Positions 18,175 through 31,000 of a DNA stretch of 64,000 nt are shown in pieces; positions within the stretch are counted from its first letter, which is position 1, and every line of letters begins with the position of its first letter. The stretch lies in assembly GCA_019802505.1 (NCBI GenBank), contig JAFMOC010000500.1, positions 62,001 through 126,000 of the forward strand, read 5' to 3'. The notes under the pieces were generated by a model. The model did not search any database. It worked only from the letters and a program-made list of their open reading frames with translations, and was not told the DNA's origin. This DNA is from Corydoras sp. C115 (lineage: Eukaryota; Chordata; Actinopteri; Siluriformes; Callichthyidae). Position numbers and translations under genes: made by a program.

Positions 18175-20959
18175 GTTAGTGTTGGTGTGAGTGGGCTGGG
18201 GACGGACGGAGGGACGGACTGACGGTGACCGTTAGGTTTGAATCCTAACCGTCGGCGTGATGACGTTACACCCGGTGGTCAACGGCGTCTCACGGAATGG
18301 CTCTCAGAGTCCTGCTTTTCTATCAGTCTGTGTGGTATTTAAGCTTTATTTGGGTTTCTTTGTACCCAAAACCTTAATTTTCTCATCAAGTCGTTGAATA
18401 TTTAAACCGCAAGGTCAAACATCAGAATTTGGGATGTCATGTTTGATTGACAGCCAACTGCCGCCTCGAGACGTTCTCCTGTTCTAAGCCTTTACATCTT
18501 TATATGTTAATATTGATTAGGATGCTCATACAATGTTCTGTATTGTTAAATTATTGAACCACGATAATGCCCAGAAGATTAGGGGGTGGGGGGTTCCCCA
18601 TGCCCAGGTTCCTCATGCCCAGAGAACGTTTCGCTAATCTGTCGCTGGGCACACACTCACTCACTCACACTCTATATGGGGCAAATTGGATAATTCATTC
18701 ATTCATTTATTATCTCCCGCTTTATCCTCTATTAGGGTCGCGGTGGGGTTCCCCATGCCCATCCAGGAGAGAACGTCTCGGGCGCTGGGCAGATACACCC
18801 AGGACAGGGCGCCAATCCATCGCTGGGCACACTTGGATAATTCAATTGCCCTTAATACATGTTTCTATCATTCTGTGTGGTATTTAAGCTTTATTTGGGT
18901 TTCTTTGTATCCAAAACCTTAATTTTCTCATCAAGTCGTTGAATATTTAAACCGCAAGGTCAAACATCAGAATTTTGGATGTCATGTTTGATTGACAGCC
19001 AACTGCCGCCTCGAGACGTTCTCCTGTTCTAAGCCTTTACATCTTCATCTGGTCTTTATATGTTAATATTGATTAGGATGCTCATACATTGTGCTGTATT
19101 GTTGAATAATTAAACCATGATATGGCCCAGAAGATTAGGGGGAGGTGGGGTGGGGGGGTTCCCCATGCCCACATTCCTCATGCCCAGAGAACGTTTCGCT
19201 AATCTATCGCTGGGCACACACTCACTCACTCACTCAAACATACTATATGGGGCAAATTGGATAATTCAATTGCCCTTAATACACGATATGGCCCAGAAGA
19301 TTAGGGGGGGGGTTCCCCATGCCCAGGTTCCTCATACCCAGGTCCCTCATGCCCAGAGAACGTTTCGCTAATCTATCGCTGGGCACACACTCACTCAAAC
19401 ACACTATACTGGGCAAATTGGATAATTCAATTGCCCTTAATACATGTTTCTATCAGTCTGTGTGGTATTTAAGCTTTATTTGGGTTTCTTTGTATCCAAA
19501 ACGTCATTTTTTCATCACGCTGTTGAATATTTAAACCGCAAAGGTCAGAATTTGGGATGTCATGTTTGATTGACAGCCAACTGCTGCCACAAGACGTTCT
19601 CCTGTTCTAAGCCTTTACATCTTTATCTGGTCTTTATATGTTAATATTGATTAGGATGCTCATACAATGTGCTGTATTGTTGAATAACTGAACCACTATA
19701 TGGCCCAGAAGATTAGGGGGAGGGGGTTGGGGGGGTTCCCCATTCCCATCCAGGGGAGAACGTTTCAGGGGCTGGGCAGATGCACCCAGTACAGGGCACC
19801 AATCTATCGCTGGGCACACACTCACTCACACAAACACACTCTAAATGGGGCAAATTGGATAATTCAATTGACCTTAATCCATGTTTTTGAACTGTGGGAG
19901 GAAACCGGAGAACCCGGAGGAAACCCACGTGGACACGGGGAGAACATGGAAACCACCCAGATTGGGATCCGAGACGGGAATCCCTAACGCTCCTAATATT
20001 AATTACCAAAACGGTTCTAATTGTTTTAAGAACATATTGGTGTGATGGGTTGTGGTTCTAAAAATTAGTTCCCACCCTGATTTCTAAGAAACACTTAGCT
20101 ATTTATCTGATTTTGTGTGAAGCAGCACTAAATCTACTGATATCAGAGGTTTCATGTCTAACTTCCATTAAGTCACAAATGTTCCTCATTTGAACCAATC
20201 TTTAACCTCCTTTAATGTGTAACAATGACGGTTCATAGTTGACCTGACATTCATTAAACAGACAAAACTGATGTCCAATGTCCAATAACAAGCCTAACTG
20301 TATGATAAAATGCTTGTTTAGCAGTTTGGGGAAGGCCCTGCGCTGTTTCTGTGGCCTGAGTGGGTGAGCTTAGTGTGGAAGCACCCAACTGACCCACCCA
20401 AAGCCCTGAACTGAAGCCCATCCAGCTGCTTTAGAACGAGATAATGAGAACCAAGACTTCTTACCAACATCAGAGTCCCATTAATGTTACAGCTGTCGAG
20501 TGGGTGGTTCTAGGGGGTGCCATAAAAGTTGCTGTAGGTGTCCCAGTACTTTGACCAAATGGGACCAAGTCGGTCTTTATTGTATTATGTTGTGCGGTAT
20601 GCATATTCAGTTGATCTATTTTGAATAAGTCGGTCTTTATTGTATTATGTGGTGCTGTATGCATATTCAGTTACCTATTTTGATCTCATTTTGTTCTGTT
20701 GTTCAGTATTCATTCTTTTTAATGTGCTGGATGAGCTCAGGGGGACGGTGACTGTAAAAATGGCGGGCTGAGTTTAAATTTTTTTCAAAAAGGAAGCAGC
20801 TGTTCCCGCCTAGAAATAGCCAGGAGTGAGCCAAACAAGTTACGACCTACACAGGCATGCTGGGAATGCAGCAGATAAATGCTTCCTCTGTGGTATCTCA
20901 CTGAACTGTCATCTCTCGCTCACTCGCTCTCTCTCTTTCTCTCCCTTCTTTTTCTTTTG

Positions 20960-20995
<36 letters not shown>

Positions 20996-22061
20996 CTCTG
21001 TCTGTGAGAGACGTTAATGACCCAATTAGACCCAGTGGTGCAGCTGATGGTCGAACATCCAGTGATGTATGATTGATGATTCAAGTGCTTTATGGTCCTC
21101 ACTGTTTTCTAATTCATTCTTGTGACTGTCTATTTCCTGTCACATGGATTTTTTTTTGGCATTTATTATATATGTGTGTGTGTGTGTGGGGGGGTTCCCC
21201 CTAACAGTGAAAACTTCTATTTAATCTCTTAATTCTGGTCCCTTTCTAAACTTGAGTTTTAAATTTAAGTTAAAATTTTTTTTTTGATTTTTTCCAATAT
21301 TGTTTGTGTGCTTTATTGATTGAAAGTCCCATAATTTGTTCTTGGAAAGTCCTGTTGTTTTGGCTCAGACACTGTACTAGTCTTTCTCTGTGGCTCGACT
21401 GGGGGGGTCACTGTCCTTTTTCTGCTTTGGAGAGGCACCAACCCAGAGGAATGAAACTTTTCTGGCTCTAGTGGGTCACTGATCCTGTTTCTAACCCTAG
21501 GAGGGCCATCGGTCCTTTTTGTGAGCTATTTGTACAAAGTAAGAACATTTGTTAAAAACATTTTCTTCATTTGTGATCTGATTTCCCTGTGTTTATGTTC
21601 TCTTAACAATCAGAATCAGCATTATTAGCCAAGTATATTGTACATACAAGGAATGTGGTATGGTAGGTGTTGTAGGTGTCTCTAGTATTATACACATACA
21701 TATATATATATACATATACATATATATATATATATATATCTATCTGTATACTTTATACCCATGTTCTACACCATTTTTAAAAATTTCACTTCTTTTATAT
21801 ACTCCATGCAAGCCAATTCAACGAAACTTCGTTCTGAGTAAGTGTATAATGAATGACAATAAAGATTATCTAAGTCGGCAGCACGGTGGCTGGAACATGG
21901 AACAAGTCAATTGAGTTCTCTAAATTGCCCCATATAGAGTGTGTGTGCGTGTCTGTGTGAGTGAGTGTGTCCAGCGATAGATTGGCGCCCTGTCCTGGGT
22001 GTATCTGCCCCGCGCCCGAAACGTTCTCCCCTGGATGGGGAGATAGGGATGATACGGATGA

Positions 22062-22095
<34 letters not shown>

Positions 22096-25000
22096 GTGAC
22101 CCTAATATAGGATAAAGTGGAAGATGATGAATGGATCCATCCGATTATCTAAGTCTAAGATAAAAAAAAAAGAGACCAGCTAAGAGTGTGATGTCATAAA
22201 GCAGTTTACAAAACAATATACATACAATATATACACATGCAAATGTTTCTTTGATGAGAGAAACGTTGGCTTGCATTTAGTTGAGAATGAAACTGTAACG
22301 ACTCAAAAAATGCCCTACAATAATCATACCGATAATGTACCACATTATTTGCATATGTATATACTGTATGTACAGTAAGTGTTTATATATGTTGTGTATG
22401 TGTGTATTTAATGATCACATCAAGTCCTCCTCTTATTTTGACAAACTGGAACGTGGGTGAAAATCCGTTCCGCTGAAAAGACGCCGTCGAGACGATGACT
22501 TGGGGAAGCTGCCGAATCCTTAATGCGCTTTATTGCGGTCTTTTGTTCCTTCACATCCGTACTGTCATGCTTTTTTGTCCTTTCCCTGCAGCTCTTATGC
22601 TCGAGTGACTTCCCATCCACTCAGGGGGTTTCCTTTTAAAACAGAGACAGCCAGTAAATCTGCAACCTTCACATCCACAAACCAGAAGACAGACAGGAGG
22701 CATGATCCAAAGCAGCATGTGCCCCTTTTGTAGAGTTCTAAAATAGGTTCTAGAACTACTCTGTTCTAAGGGTCCACTGTCCACATACCGTCAGCTGTTC
22801 TGCTGAAGTACGGTTCTAATCAGACTGTCAGTAAGATCTGATTTACAATCACAGCCAATGATCCACAGCCATCGTGTCAGTGGCTGTATAATGATGTCAT
22901 AATGTTGAACCTGAGGGTTAAAGCAGCATTCAGTACTTCAAAGAACCCTTTGATGTATAGTATATCATATTGTATTTGGTATATTAATACCATCAGCTAG
23001 ATATTAAAACCTAGACAGCTTGTGTTGTCCGCGGATAGCTGTAATGTGATGTTTGGACGTAAAAGCTAAAGACGAGTGTCGCGTGACCGCAAGTGTTCTA
23101 TTACCTTTACACAATAGTTTTATTAAAGAACCAAACAACAAAGCAAATCTAAATTAAACGCTCTGTTTAAAATGGCTTTGGATGTCAGTACTGAACTGCC
23201 TTCAGTTTAAAAGACTATTAAATGTATTTACTTTAGAATAAATCCACGCCCACTAAGTAGCCCTAAGGCCTGTCATTAGGTATACCACATCTACTTAGCT
23301 GTAGGTACTAGTTGTGATCTAGTATGTACTGCTTAACCAGTAAACTAGTAGGCTTAATAAGTATGCAAGTATGTAGCCACACAGTCTAGGATGCATTACG
23401 AACGTCATTTGATGTGTGTGTTATTTGACGCACCAAGTACTGACTGACCTTTGGGTTGAATTAGAATGCTGGTTGTGGGCAGGGGGTCATAAATATGCAA
23501 TAGATGGCATGTTGGTTGGTAAATCTTGATATCTCAAAGACATGGTGCTGGAGACCTTCATCCTGTTGCCTAGTAACTGATCCTGGATCATACTGGACCC
23601 TTATAGCCTGCAGTAACTTATTAATGCCATCAAATATAAAAAAAGCAGCATGTCGTAAAGTTTATTTCATGGAAATTATAAGAAAAATCGCTTGTCTTAA
23701 CTTCTGCGGTACATCTGGTGGAGAGTGGAGTCACAGGATGGACAGTATTGATTTAGGAATCATTAGCCTTAGTTGCTGGGTCGTTCTTTGTCCCTGGTTC
23801 AGCTCGTTCGACTTTATATGGCTGTCTCATGCCACAGTGCTGCTGAGGGTGCGACTGTTACATTCCACAGCAGTGTGTCCAAACACGGGTCAGAAAATCT
23901 TGACTTGACTTTTGACACTGAGCACAGGTGGTTTTTGTGTCGGACAAACAAACCTTGGTATGTCTAGGGTCATGGATTTCGTTCCTCACCTAATTGCGTT
24001 CTATATTAGCCGAGCTGGACCTGTGACCTGTCCAGGGGGGCATAGCCGGCTTCTGCTAACAGCCCCCCCAAGACCTTCAAGATATTTGGGCCTACTGGTT
24101 TCAAATAAGGAGAGATTTAAAGATGTAACTTTTACTCGATGTGAACAAATGCAGTTTATTGTACTGTGTTGCTGCTTTTGGATTCCTTCAGAGGTTGGAA
24201 AATGTCAGCCCCCCCTCAGTCCCTCATATGGTTGCCATGACAAAGACAATTGTGGCATTATGTGGGGTGTGAGAGGAGCACAGCGAAGGCATTCTCATTT
24301 GTCTTGGACACACATAGATGCTGCTGCAGTGGCGTCTGTTACAGTCGACACCATAACCCCGCATTGCTTGTTCTCCAGCACGCCATAGTAACAATCCTCC
24401 ATTACCTGATTACACTGTTTAAAGTGAAAACAAAACGTCTTGGCATGAACACACAATGTGAGTGAGCAGCTGCCCTTGAGGGAAGTCCAGAGAACCATGT
24501 TGATTTTAATGCATTTTTTAATTTTTTTATTATTAGAACTAACTTCCAAGCCAGCGGCACGGTGGCTTAGTGGTTAGCACGTTCGCCTCTCAGCACTAGG
24601 GATTCCCGGTTCGAATCCCCATCTGGGTGGAGTTTCCATGTTCTCCCCGTGTCTGCGTGGGTTTCCTCCGGGTTCTCCGGTTTCCTCCCAAAGTCCAAAA
24701 ACATGAATCAAGTCAATTGAGTTCTCCAAATTGCCCCATATTGAGTGTGTCTGTGTGAGTGTGTGCCCAGCGATAGATTGGCACCCTGCCCTGGGTGTAT
24801 CTACCCAGCGCCCAAAACGTTCTCCCTTGGATGGGCATGGGGAACCCCACCGTGACCCTAATAGAGGATAAAGCAGAAGATAATGAATGAATGAATGAAC
24901 TTCCAAGCCACTAGTACGTTAGTTTGCAGTGTTGGTGCTTCCACCTCACAGCAGGAAAGTCCCGGGTTCGATTGCTGATCGGGGCAAATGAATGTCCTCC

Positions 25001-28000
25001 CTGTGTGGAGTCTGCATGTCATGTCTGTGTCGGTTAAATTAAGGTACTCCAGTTTCCTCTTGTTCCAAAGACATGCTGCTGGGTCAATTGGAGATGCTAA
25101 CTTGTTTGTGACCATTCCTTTAGGGAGTGATGCTGCCTCGGCGTTAAAACTCCTAAATAAACCAAACCAGTAATCTATCTGTCTGTCAGCCGGCCAGCGT
25201 ACTGCAATTAAGTGCTAATCTGCAGCAAACGGGCCTTCTAATCTCCATCCACATGGCCTGAATCAGTGGGCTTACTGTGATACAGGCAGGGTGTATTTTG
25301 TAGTGTGTGTGTGAGACAGATTGCCCTTTGACTCATGTTGTAACACTAACAATGGTTGGTTCATGGTGACTGCTCCGTGAAAAAAGACCAGATTTTATCT
25401 GTAAGCCTCTAAAAACAACTGTGGGTACTATGCCTGATGTGGTTACTTTGAAAGCCCAAAGGTAAACAGTACCCATCACCTTAAATGTGATGTGCCTTCA
25501 CAGTTGGACATTAGTCAATCCTCACAGCTTGTAGCAACTATGCTGTATGCGATTTGGACACAGCCTTGTTGCAACGTGTTGCAAACGCTAAATGTGTTCC
25601 GCATGAAAATTCTCTCAACCAACATCAGTGTCTGACACAATTCTCTCATTCACACACAGACGCACTCATGTCTTGTAGAAAGACTTTTTAGAAGGGTGGA
25701 TGCTCTGATGGCTGTAAGGGGAGGTGCCAATTTAGAATGGGATGTAGTCTAGGTTGTCAGCTTCCATACAGTATGTGTGACTTATTATGACGTTGGAATG
25801 ACAAACTGATTATTAATGAAATTAATAAATTCTAAATGAATTTATAGGGCGGCACGGTGGCTTAGTGGTTAGCATGTTCGCCTCTCAGCACTAGGGATTC
25901 ACGGTTCGAATCACCATCTGGGTGGAGTTTCCATGTTCTCCCCGTGTCCGCGTGGGTTTCCTCCGGGTTCTCCGGTTTCCTCCCACAGTCTAAAAAAACA
26001 TGGATCAAGTTAATTGAGTTCTCTAAATTGCCCCATATAGAGTGTGTTTGAGTGTGTGAGTGTGTCCCCAGCGATGGATTGGCGCCCTGTCCTGGGTGTA
26101 TCTGCCCAGCGCCCGAGACGTTCTCCCCTGGATGGGCATGGGAACCCCCCCGCGACCCTAATAGAGGATAAAGCGGGAGATAATGAATGAATGAATTTAT
26201 AGGGCGGAATGGTGGCTTAGTGGTTAGCATGTTCTCCTCTCAGCACTAGGGATTCCTGGTTCGAATCCCCATCTGGGTGGAGTTTCCATGTTCTCCCCAT
26301 GTCCGTGTGGGTTTCCTCCGGGTTCTCCGGTTTCCACACACAGTCCAAAAACATGGATCAAGTCAATTGATTTCTCCATATTGCCCCTTATAGAGTGTGT
26401 TTTTGTGTGTGAGTGTGTGCCCAGCGATAGATTGGCGCCCTGTTCTGGGTGTATCTGCCCAGCGCCCGAAACGTTCTCCCCTGGATGGGCATGGGGAACC
26501 CCCCTGCGACCCTAATAGAGGATAAAGCGGAAGATAATGAATGAATGAATAAATTAATTTATGAATCATATTGATCAACCTTCAGGGCAGGAGTTTGGAT
26601 GCATGATGTGATTCATGAGTCAAGTGAGTCATGAATCCAAAGAAACCCTTTCTCAGTTCTTTAGTTCCATCTTTGTTCCTCTAAAGACTACATTATCGTT
26701 AACCTTTAAATAAGCTGCAGTGATCATAGAGATATTATTGCAAAGACCCACACCCACATACACGTGGGCTCTCCGATGGACCGGTCACATGGATCGCCAC
26801 AAAAATGACATCATTGTGGTCAACTTCTTGAACTAATCTTATGTCGTGTATAAACATATATCATCCAGATGCTTCAGAGGAAGGGTGGCAGAGAGGAAGT
26901 ACAGATTATCTAGCTAACTCACAGGGGAAGTCTAAAAGTAGTAAGTGACCTTCGCTCCTCAATGAGCCGACGGCTATAAGCCACCCTAAAGCTCAGACGG
27001 TGAAACCATGTGAATGTTATGCGGCTGTAGCATCCACAGAGCCTGAGGTCTGATACACACTGCTGCAATCGTGTTCCCGGGGGAAGCAGTGGTGTTATGC
27101 ATAAACAGAACGACCAATCACAATGTGCTGAAACATCAGCAGTGCAGCACACTATTACCACGGAGGTCCCATAGTTGTGTGTTTTTAGGAAATGCCATTT
27201 AAAGTTGTTTACTCCACCAGCAGAGATGCCAGCGTTCTATCACTTGGAATGGATTTCAGTCCATTCTCAGTTTGGTCTGAAGAAGAGGTTGATTATTCAT
27301 TAATTCATTATCTCCCGCTTTATCCTCTATTAGGGTCGCGGGGGGTTCCCCATGCCCATCCAGGGGAGAACGTCTTGGGCGCTGGGCGGATAGACCCAGG
27401 ACAGGGCGCCAATCCATCGCTGGGCACACACTCACTCACACAAACACACTCTATATGGGGCAATTTTCATTCATTCATTATCTCCCGCTTTATCCTCTAT
27501 TAGGGTCGCGGGGGGTTCCCCATGCCCATCCAGGGGAGAACGTTTCGGGCGCCGGGCAGATACACCCAGGACAGGGCACCAATCTATTGCTGGGAACACA
27601 CTCACTTACACAAACACACTCTATATGGGGCAATTTGGAGAACTCAAGTAACTTGATCCATGTTTTTGGACTGTGGGAGGAAACCGGAGAACCCGGAGGA
27701 AACCCACGCGGAAACGGGGAGAATTTGGAAACTCCACCCAGATGGGGATTCGAACCGGGAATCCCTAGTCCTGAGAGGTGAACGTGCCAACCTCTAAGCC
27801 ATAGTGCCGTCCTGGATTTCAGTCTAACCATTCAAAATGGTATTTTTAAAGTCAAACACATACTGACGCACAATCGACATTCTAGTTCATCCAAAATGAG
27901 CCAACCTTATTGTTACAAACTTTGCTTTTTGCACATTACAAGTCATACTAGCTTTCCTCAAACTTTTGGAAACATACAGCCATCCAAAATACTCTCGCTT

Positions 28001-31000
28001 GCTGCTTGTGACCGTAGCACTGAATCAACCACCTAAATTCAGTGTAAGGGTTGTGTCCCAATAGCATGGCAGAATGGGACTGAACTCCCTCCAAGACAAC
28101 AGGCTTTATATATCACAAGGTACCTTCTGGTTCTCCGGCATATTCTTGGTGGAACTACTGCACCCAGTTCCATTTATGGAGATCTGTTTATTTATAAAGT
28201 CTCTTTTCTCCCTCCGTCCGCCCCGTTGACTCAGAATACCATTTGCTTTGTGGATGTTTATTTACAAAACATGGACTCTCCCAGCTGTTCTTGGAGCAGA
28301 GTTTGGGATCTCGGTTAACTCTGTTAACTTGCAATTCCACCTCATCAAAGTATGTGTGGGCCAATGAGAAGCTGACTGAAATCACACACCACTACAGTGG
28401 TGTAATCACTTTGTGGTCAGCACCATGTTGGTAATGCCCATATATGGCTTTCTGGGTCTATGTAGGCTATAGGCATTAAATTGTAAATAAAACCCTCCCA
28501 AATATAATATAAACACCAATATTAATTTATCTGCAATTGGCTAATATCAGCCAATAGTATCGTTCTGCTGATTTATCGGTCCAGCTCTTATTAATTCTTA
28601 TGGCCTGGCTGATGCACACTCACTGCTTGTTGAAGCTGATTTCAAAGCAGTCAGGTAATGCTGCTGGCAGGACATTCAGACAAACTAAAAGTGCTAATTG
28701 GTTTAACTGGACATGTCATTCACATTTCTTTTGCTCAGTGAGCTGGACATGTAGTCTGTCACCTCTGAGCTCTATGCTAATTGACTTAACTTGGCACCTG
28801 ATCAACATCAGTGTTAGGATGGTGCATTCAATCTCACTCCATTATTACCGATTGTTCAATGTGAATGACATGTCCAGTTAAACCAATTAGCACGTACAGT
28901 TCGTCCGAATGTTCCTCCTTCATGCATTCGAATTGGTTAATAGAATAAAAGGCTGAAAATCTGGACCCCATTTGTTTTATACTCAGCCGTTGTGGGAAAT
29001 TCAGCCTCACGAGCTTTGAATTTGTTTGTCCTACATTCGCTGACTGCTTAATCCTACAATCCTTTCCTCCTTCGCTTCCTTCCATTCAGTTGCTTCCTGT
29101 TTGTTTCAGTCAGGTCCACTAAGGTGGTTCCTTTAAATGCTGTGGATCAGAGGAAATTTATTGTGTGCAACTAAGTGAATGATGGATTTTTATCATAGCT
29201 TGTATTGTATTTAGTCTGTTGGGAGCATCGTCCTGAAGTGGGAGACCAAAAAACAAAGCTGGTGGGTTTTTTTTTTTTTAGGGAGGGGGGTGTGGAGGGG
29301 CTAACAAATGTGCAGATGGTGCTTACTGGTGTATTCGGCAGTGATCCGTCCCTAAAAACCCTGGTTGAGAATAGTGTTGTTAAGCATCAGAGAAATGAAC
29401 AGGTATCAGTCCTTTGTAGAGCTTCATTCATATTCTAATCTTTAGAGCAGCCAATTTACCTTGTTTATCCATGTTTTTGGACTGTGGGAACCAAGAGAAC
29501 CCGGAAGAAACCCACATGGACACTCCACCCAAATCGGGATTTGAACCTGGATCCCCAGTGCTGAGAGGCATACCTTCTAATCACCAAGTCACTGTGCTGC
29601 CCATCACACATCACACCAAACACACATCAGCCCATTTTCACAGTGCAAGTTTAAGTTCAGATTTTTTCCTACAAGCTCATGTAAGCATTCCAGTACGTGT
29701 TCTTTCACCCCCTGTGAGCCGCACATGAGGTAAGACGAGGTTGAAATGCAGCAGGATTGACCTTGTGATTTGTATTAACAGCTCACAGAACATAAAACCA
29801 TACTAGGGAGGTTCTGGATGGTTGCCAGTTTATTCTTTAAGATTCAGTGGAAAAGTATTTACATGTGGGTGGCTGGGTGTTTGGGAGGTTGGATCTAAAT
29901 GGTTTTGTGGGAACCAGACGAGTTGTTTTGGGTGTTCACTCCAACGAACTGCATAAAATAAACATAATTTAGCAGGGAGGGGCAGCATGTGACTGAGCTC
30001 TCATGGGGAACTTTCTAGAAGAGTTTTTTGAGGGTGTTGGAGTGGTTCATTGTATCTTTAAAATAAAGCACCCTGATGGTTTTCTTGCCGTCTTCCAGGG
30101 AAATTCGATATAATTGATTGACAGGTGTATAATTAATTAAAAGTATGTGTAGTTCCAGTGTAGGTTGAGGTTAATTATAAGGGATGGGCTGCACATACAC
30201 ACACACACACACACACACATTCATAAACAACTGTGCACAAACCTTACAGGGATGCACATCTATATCTAGATCACATCTTTCCATGATGCCCAATTCTCAC
30301 TTGGTTCACTTTTTTGGGAGGTGGGGTGGACCTGGGACCTTTAGTGGAACCTACAGGCTCAAGATTCTAGTTCATCCCTTAATTTCCATTATTATGGATA
30401 TTGCTTGGACGGCACGGTGGCTTAGTGGTTAGTACGTTCGCCTTTCAGCACTAGGGATTCCCAGTTCGAATCCCCATCTGGGTGGAGTTTCCATGTTCTC
30501 CCCGTGTCTGCGTGGGTTTCCTCCGGGTTCTCCGGTTTCCTCCCACAGTCCAAAAACATGGATCAAGTCAATTGAGTTCTCCAAATTGCCCCACATAGAG
30601 TGTGTCTGTGTGAGTGTTTGTGTGCCCAGGTTGTCTGAAATTCATAACTAGGTACGTGATTCTATACACAAATGCAACTAGGGTGAAATAAAATACTTAA
30701 GCTTAATAATTAGTTATTTTTGTATGTAGGGTGTATTGTGTGCTGCACCTGGCACTAAACTGTTTTAAATGTATAGAGATTTGTAATTTAATGTTCTCCT
30801 ACACAAGCTCTGTTCGGCACAGACAGAACCATCGCTGTAGACCAACAACTGACCAGTTAACTCGGATCTGAAAGCTCAAAAAGAGAAATGAACCCAAGCC
30901 ACCTAGAGTGTGTAGCTTTAAGAAACGGCTGGCGTTTTCAGAGATGCAGGACGTTGTGCAGCTGGATAAGTCATTAGCACAAGTCCATGGCTGATGTCAT

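Larger units (their letters stand above)
18317..19715. repeat. Three direct copies of a segment of about 270 bp in bicd2 intron 1
   Basis: Copies start near 18320, 18866 and 19449. Each begins with the phrase TCTGTGTGGTATTTAAGC and continues through GATGTCATGTTTGATTGACA to CCCAGAAGATTAGG, and each is followed by a truncated SINE-A fragment on the - strand. Unit period is about 550-590 bp, so the block spread by tandem segmental duplication including the SINE piece. Confidence 0.9.

Noticed and set aside
23504..24388. Overlapping frames of 134 and 158 codons in bicd2 intron 1
   Set aside because: No recognised domain, no splice context, ordinary intronic composition.
24554..24630. tRNA-like heads with A and B boxes (tRNA gene candidate)
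   Set aside because: Part of SINE-A/B; no complete cloverleaf with paired acceptor stem, and always followed by the SINE body.
24574..24906. Many similar frames of 60-130 codons, such as this one (GRWADTPRTG, HGENMETPPR motifs)
   Set aside because: These recur wherever SINE-A occurs, in both orientations. They are non-coding SINE sequence read in open frames, not a protein family.
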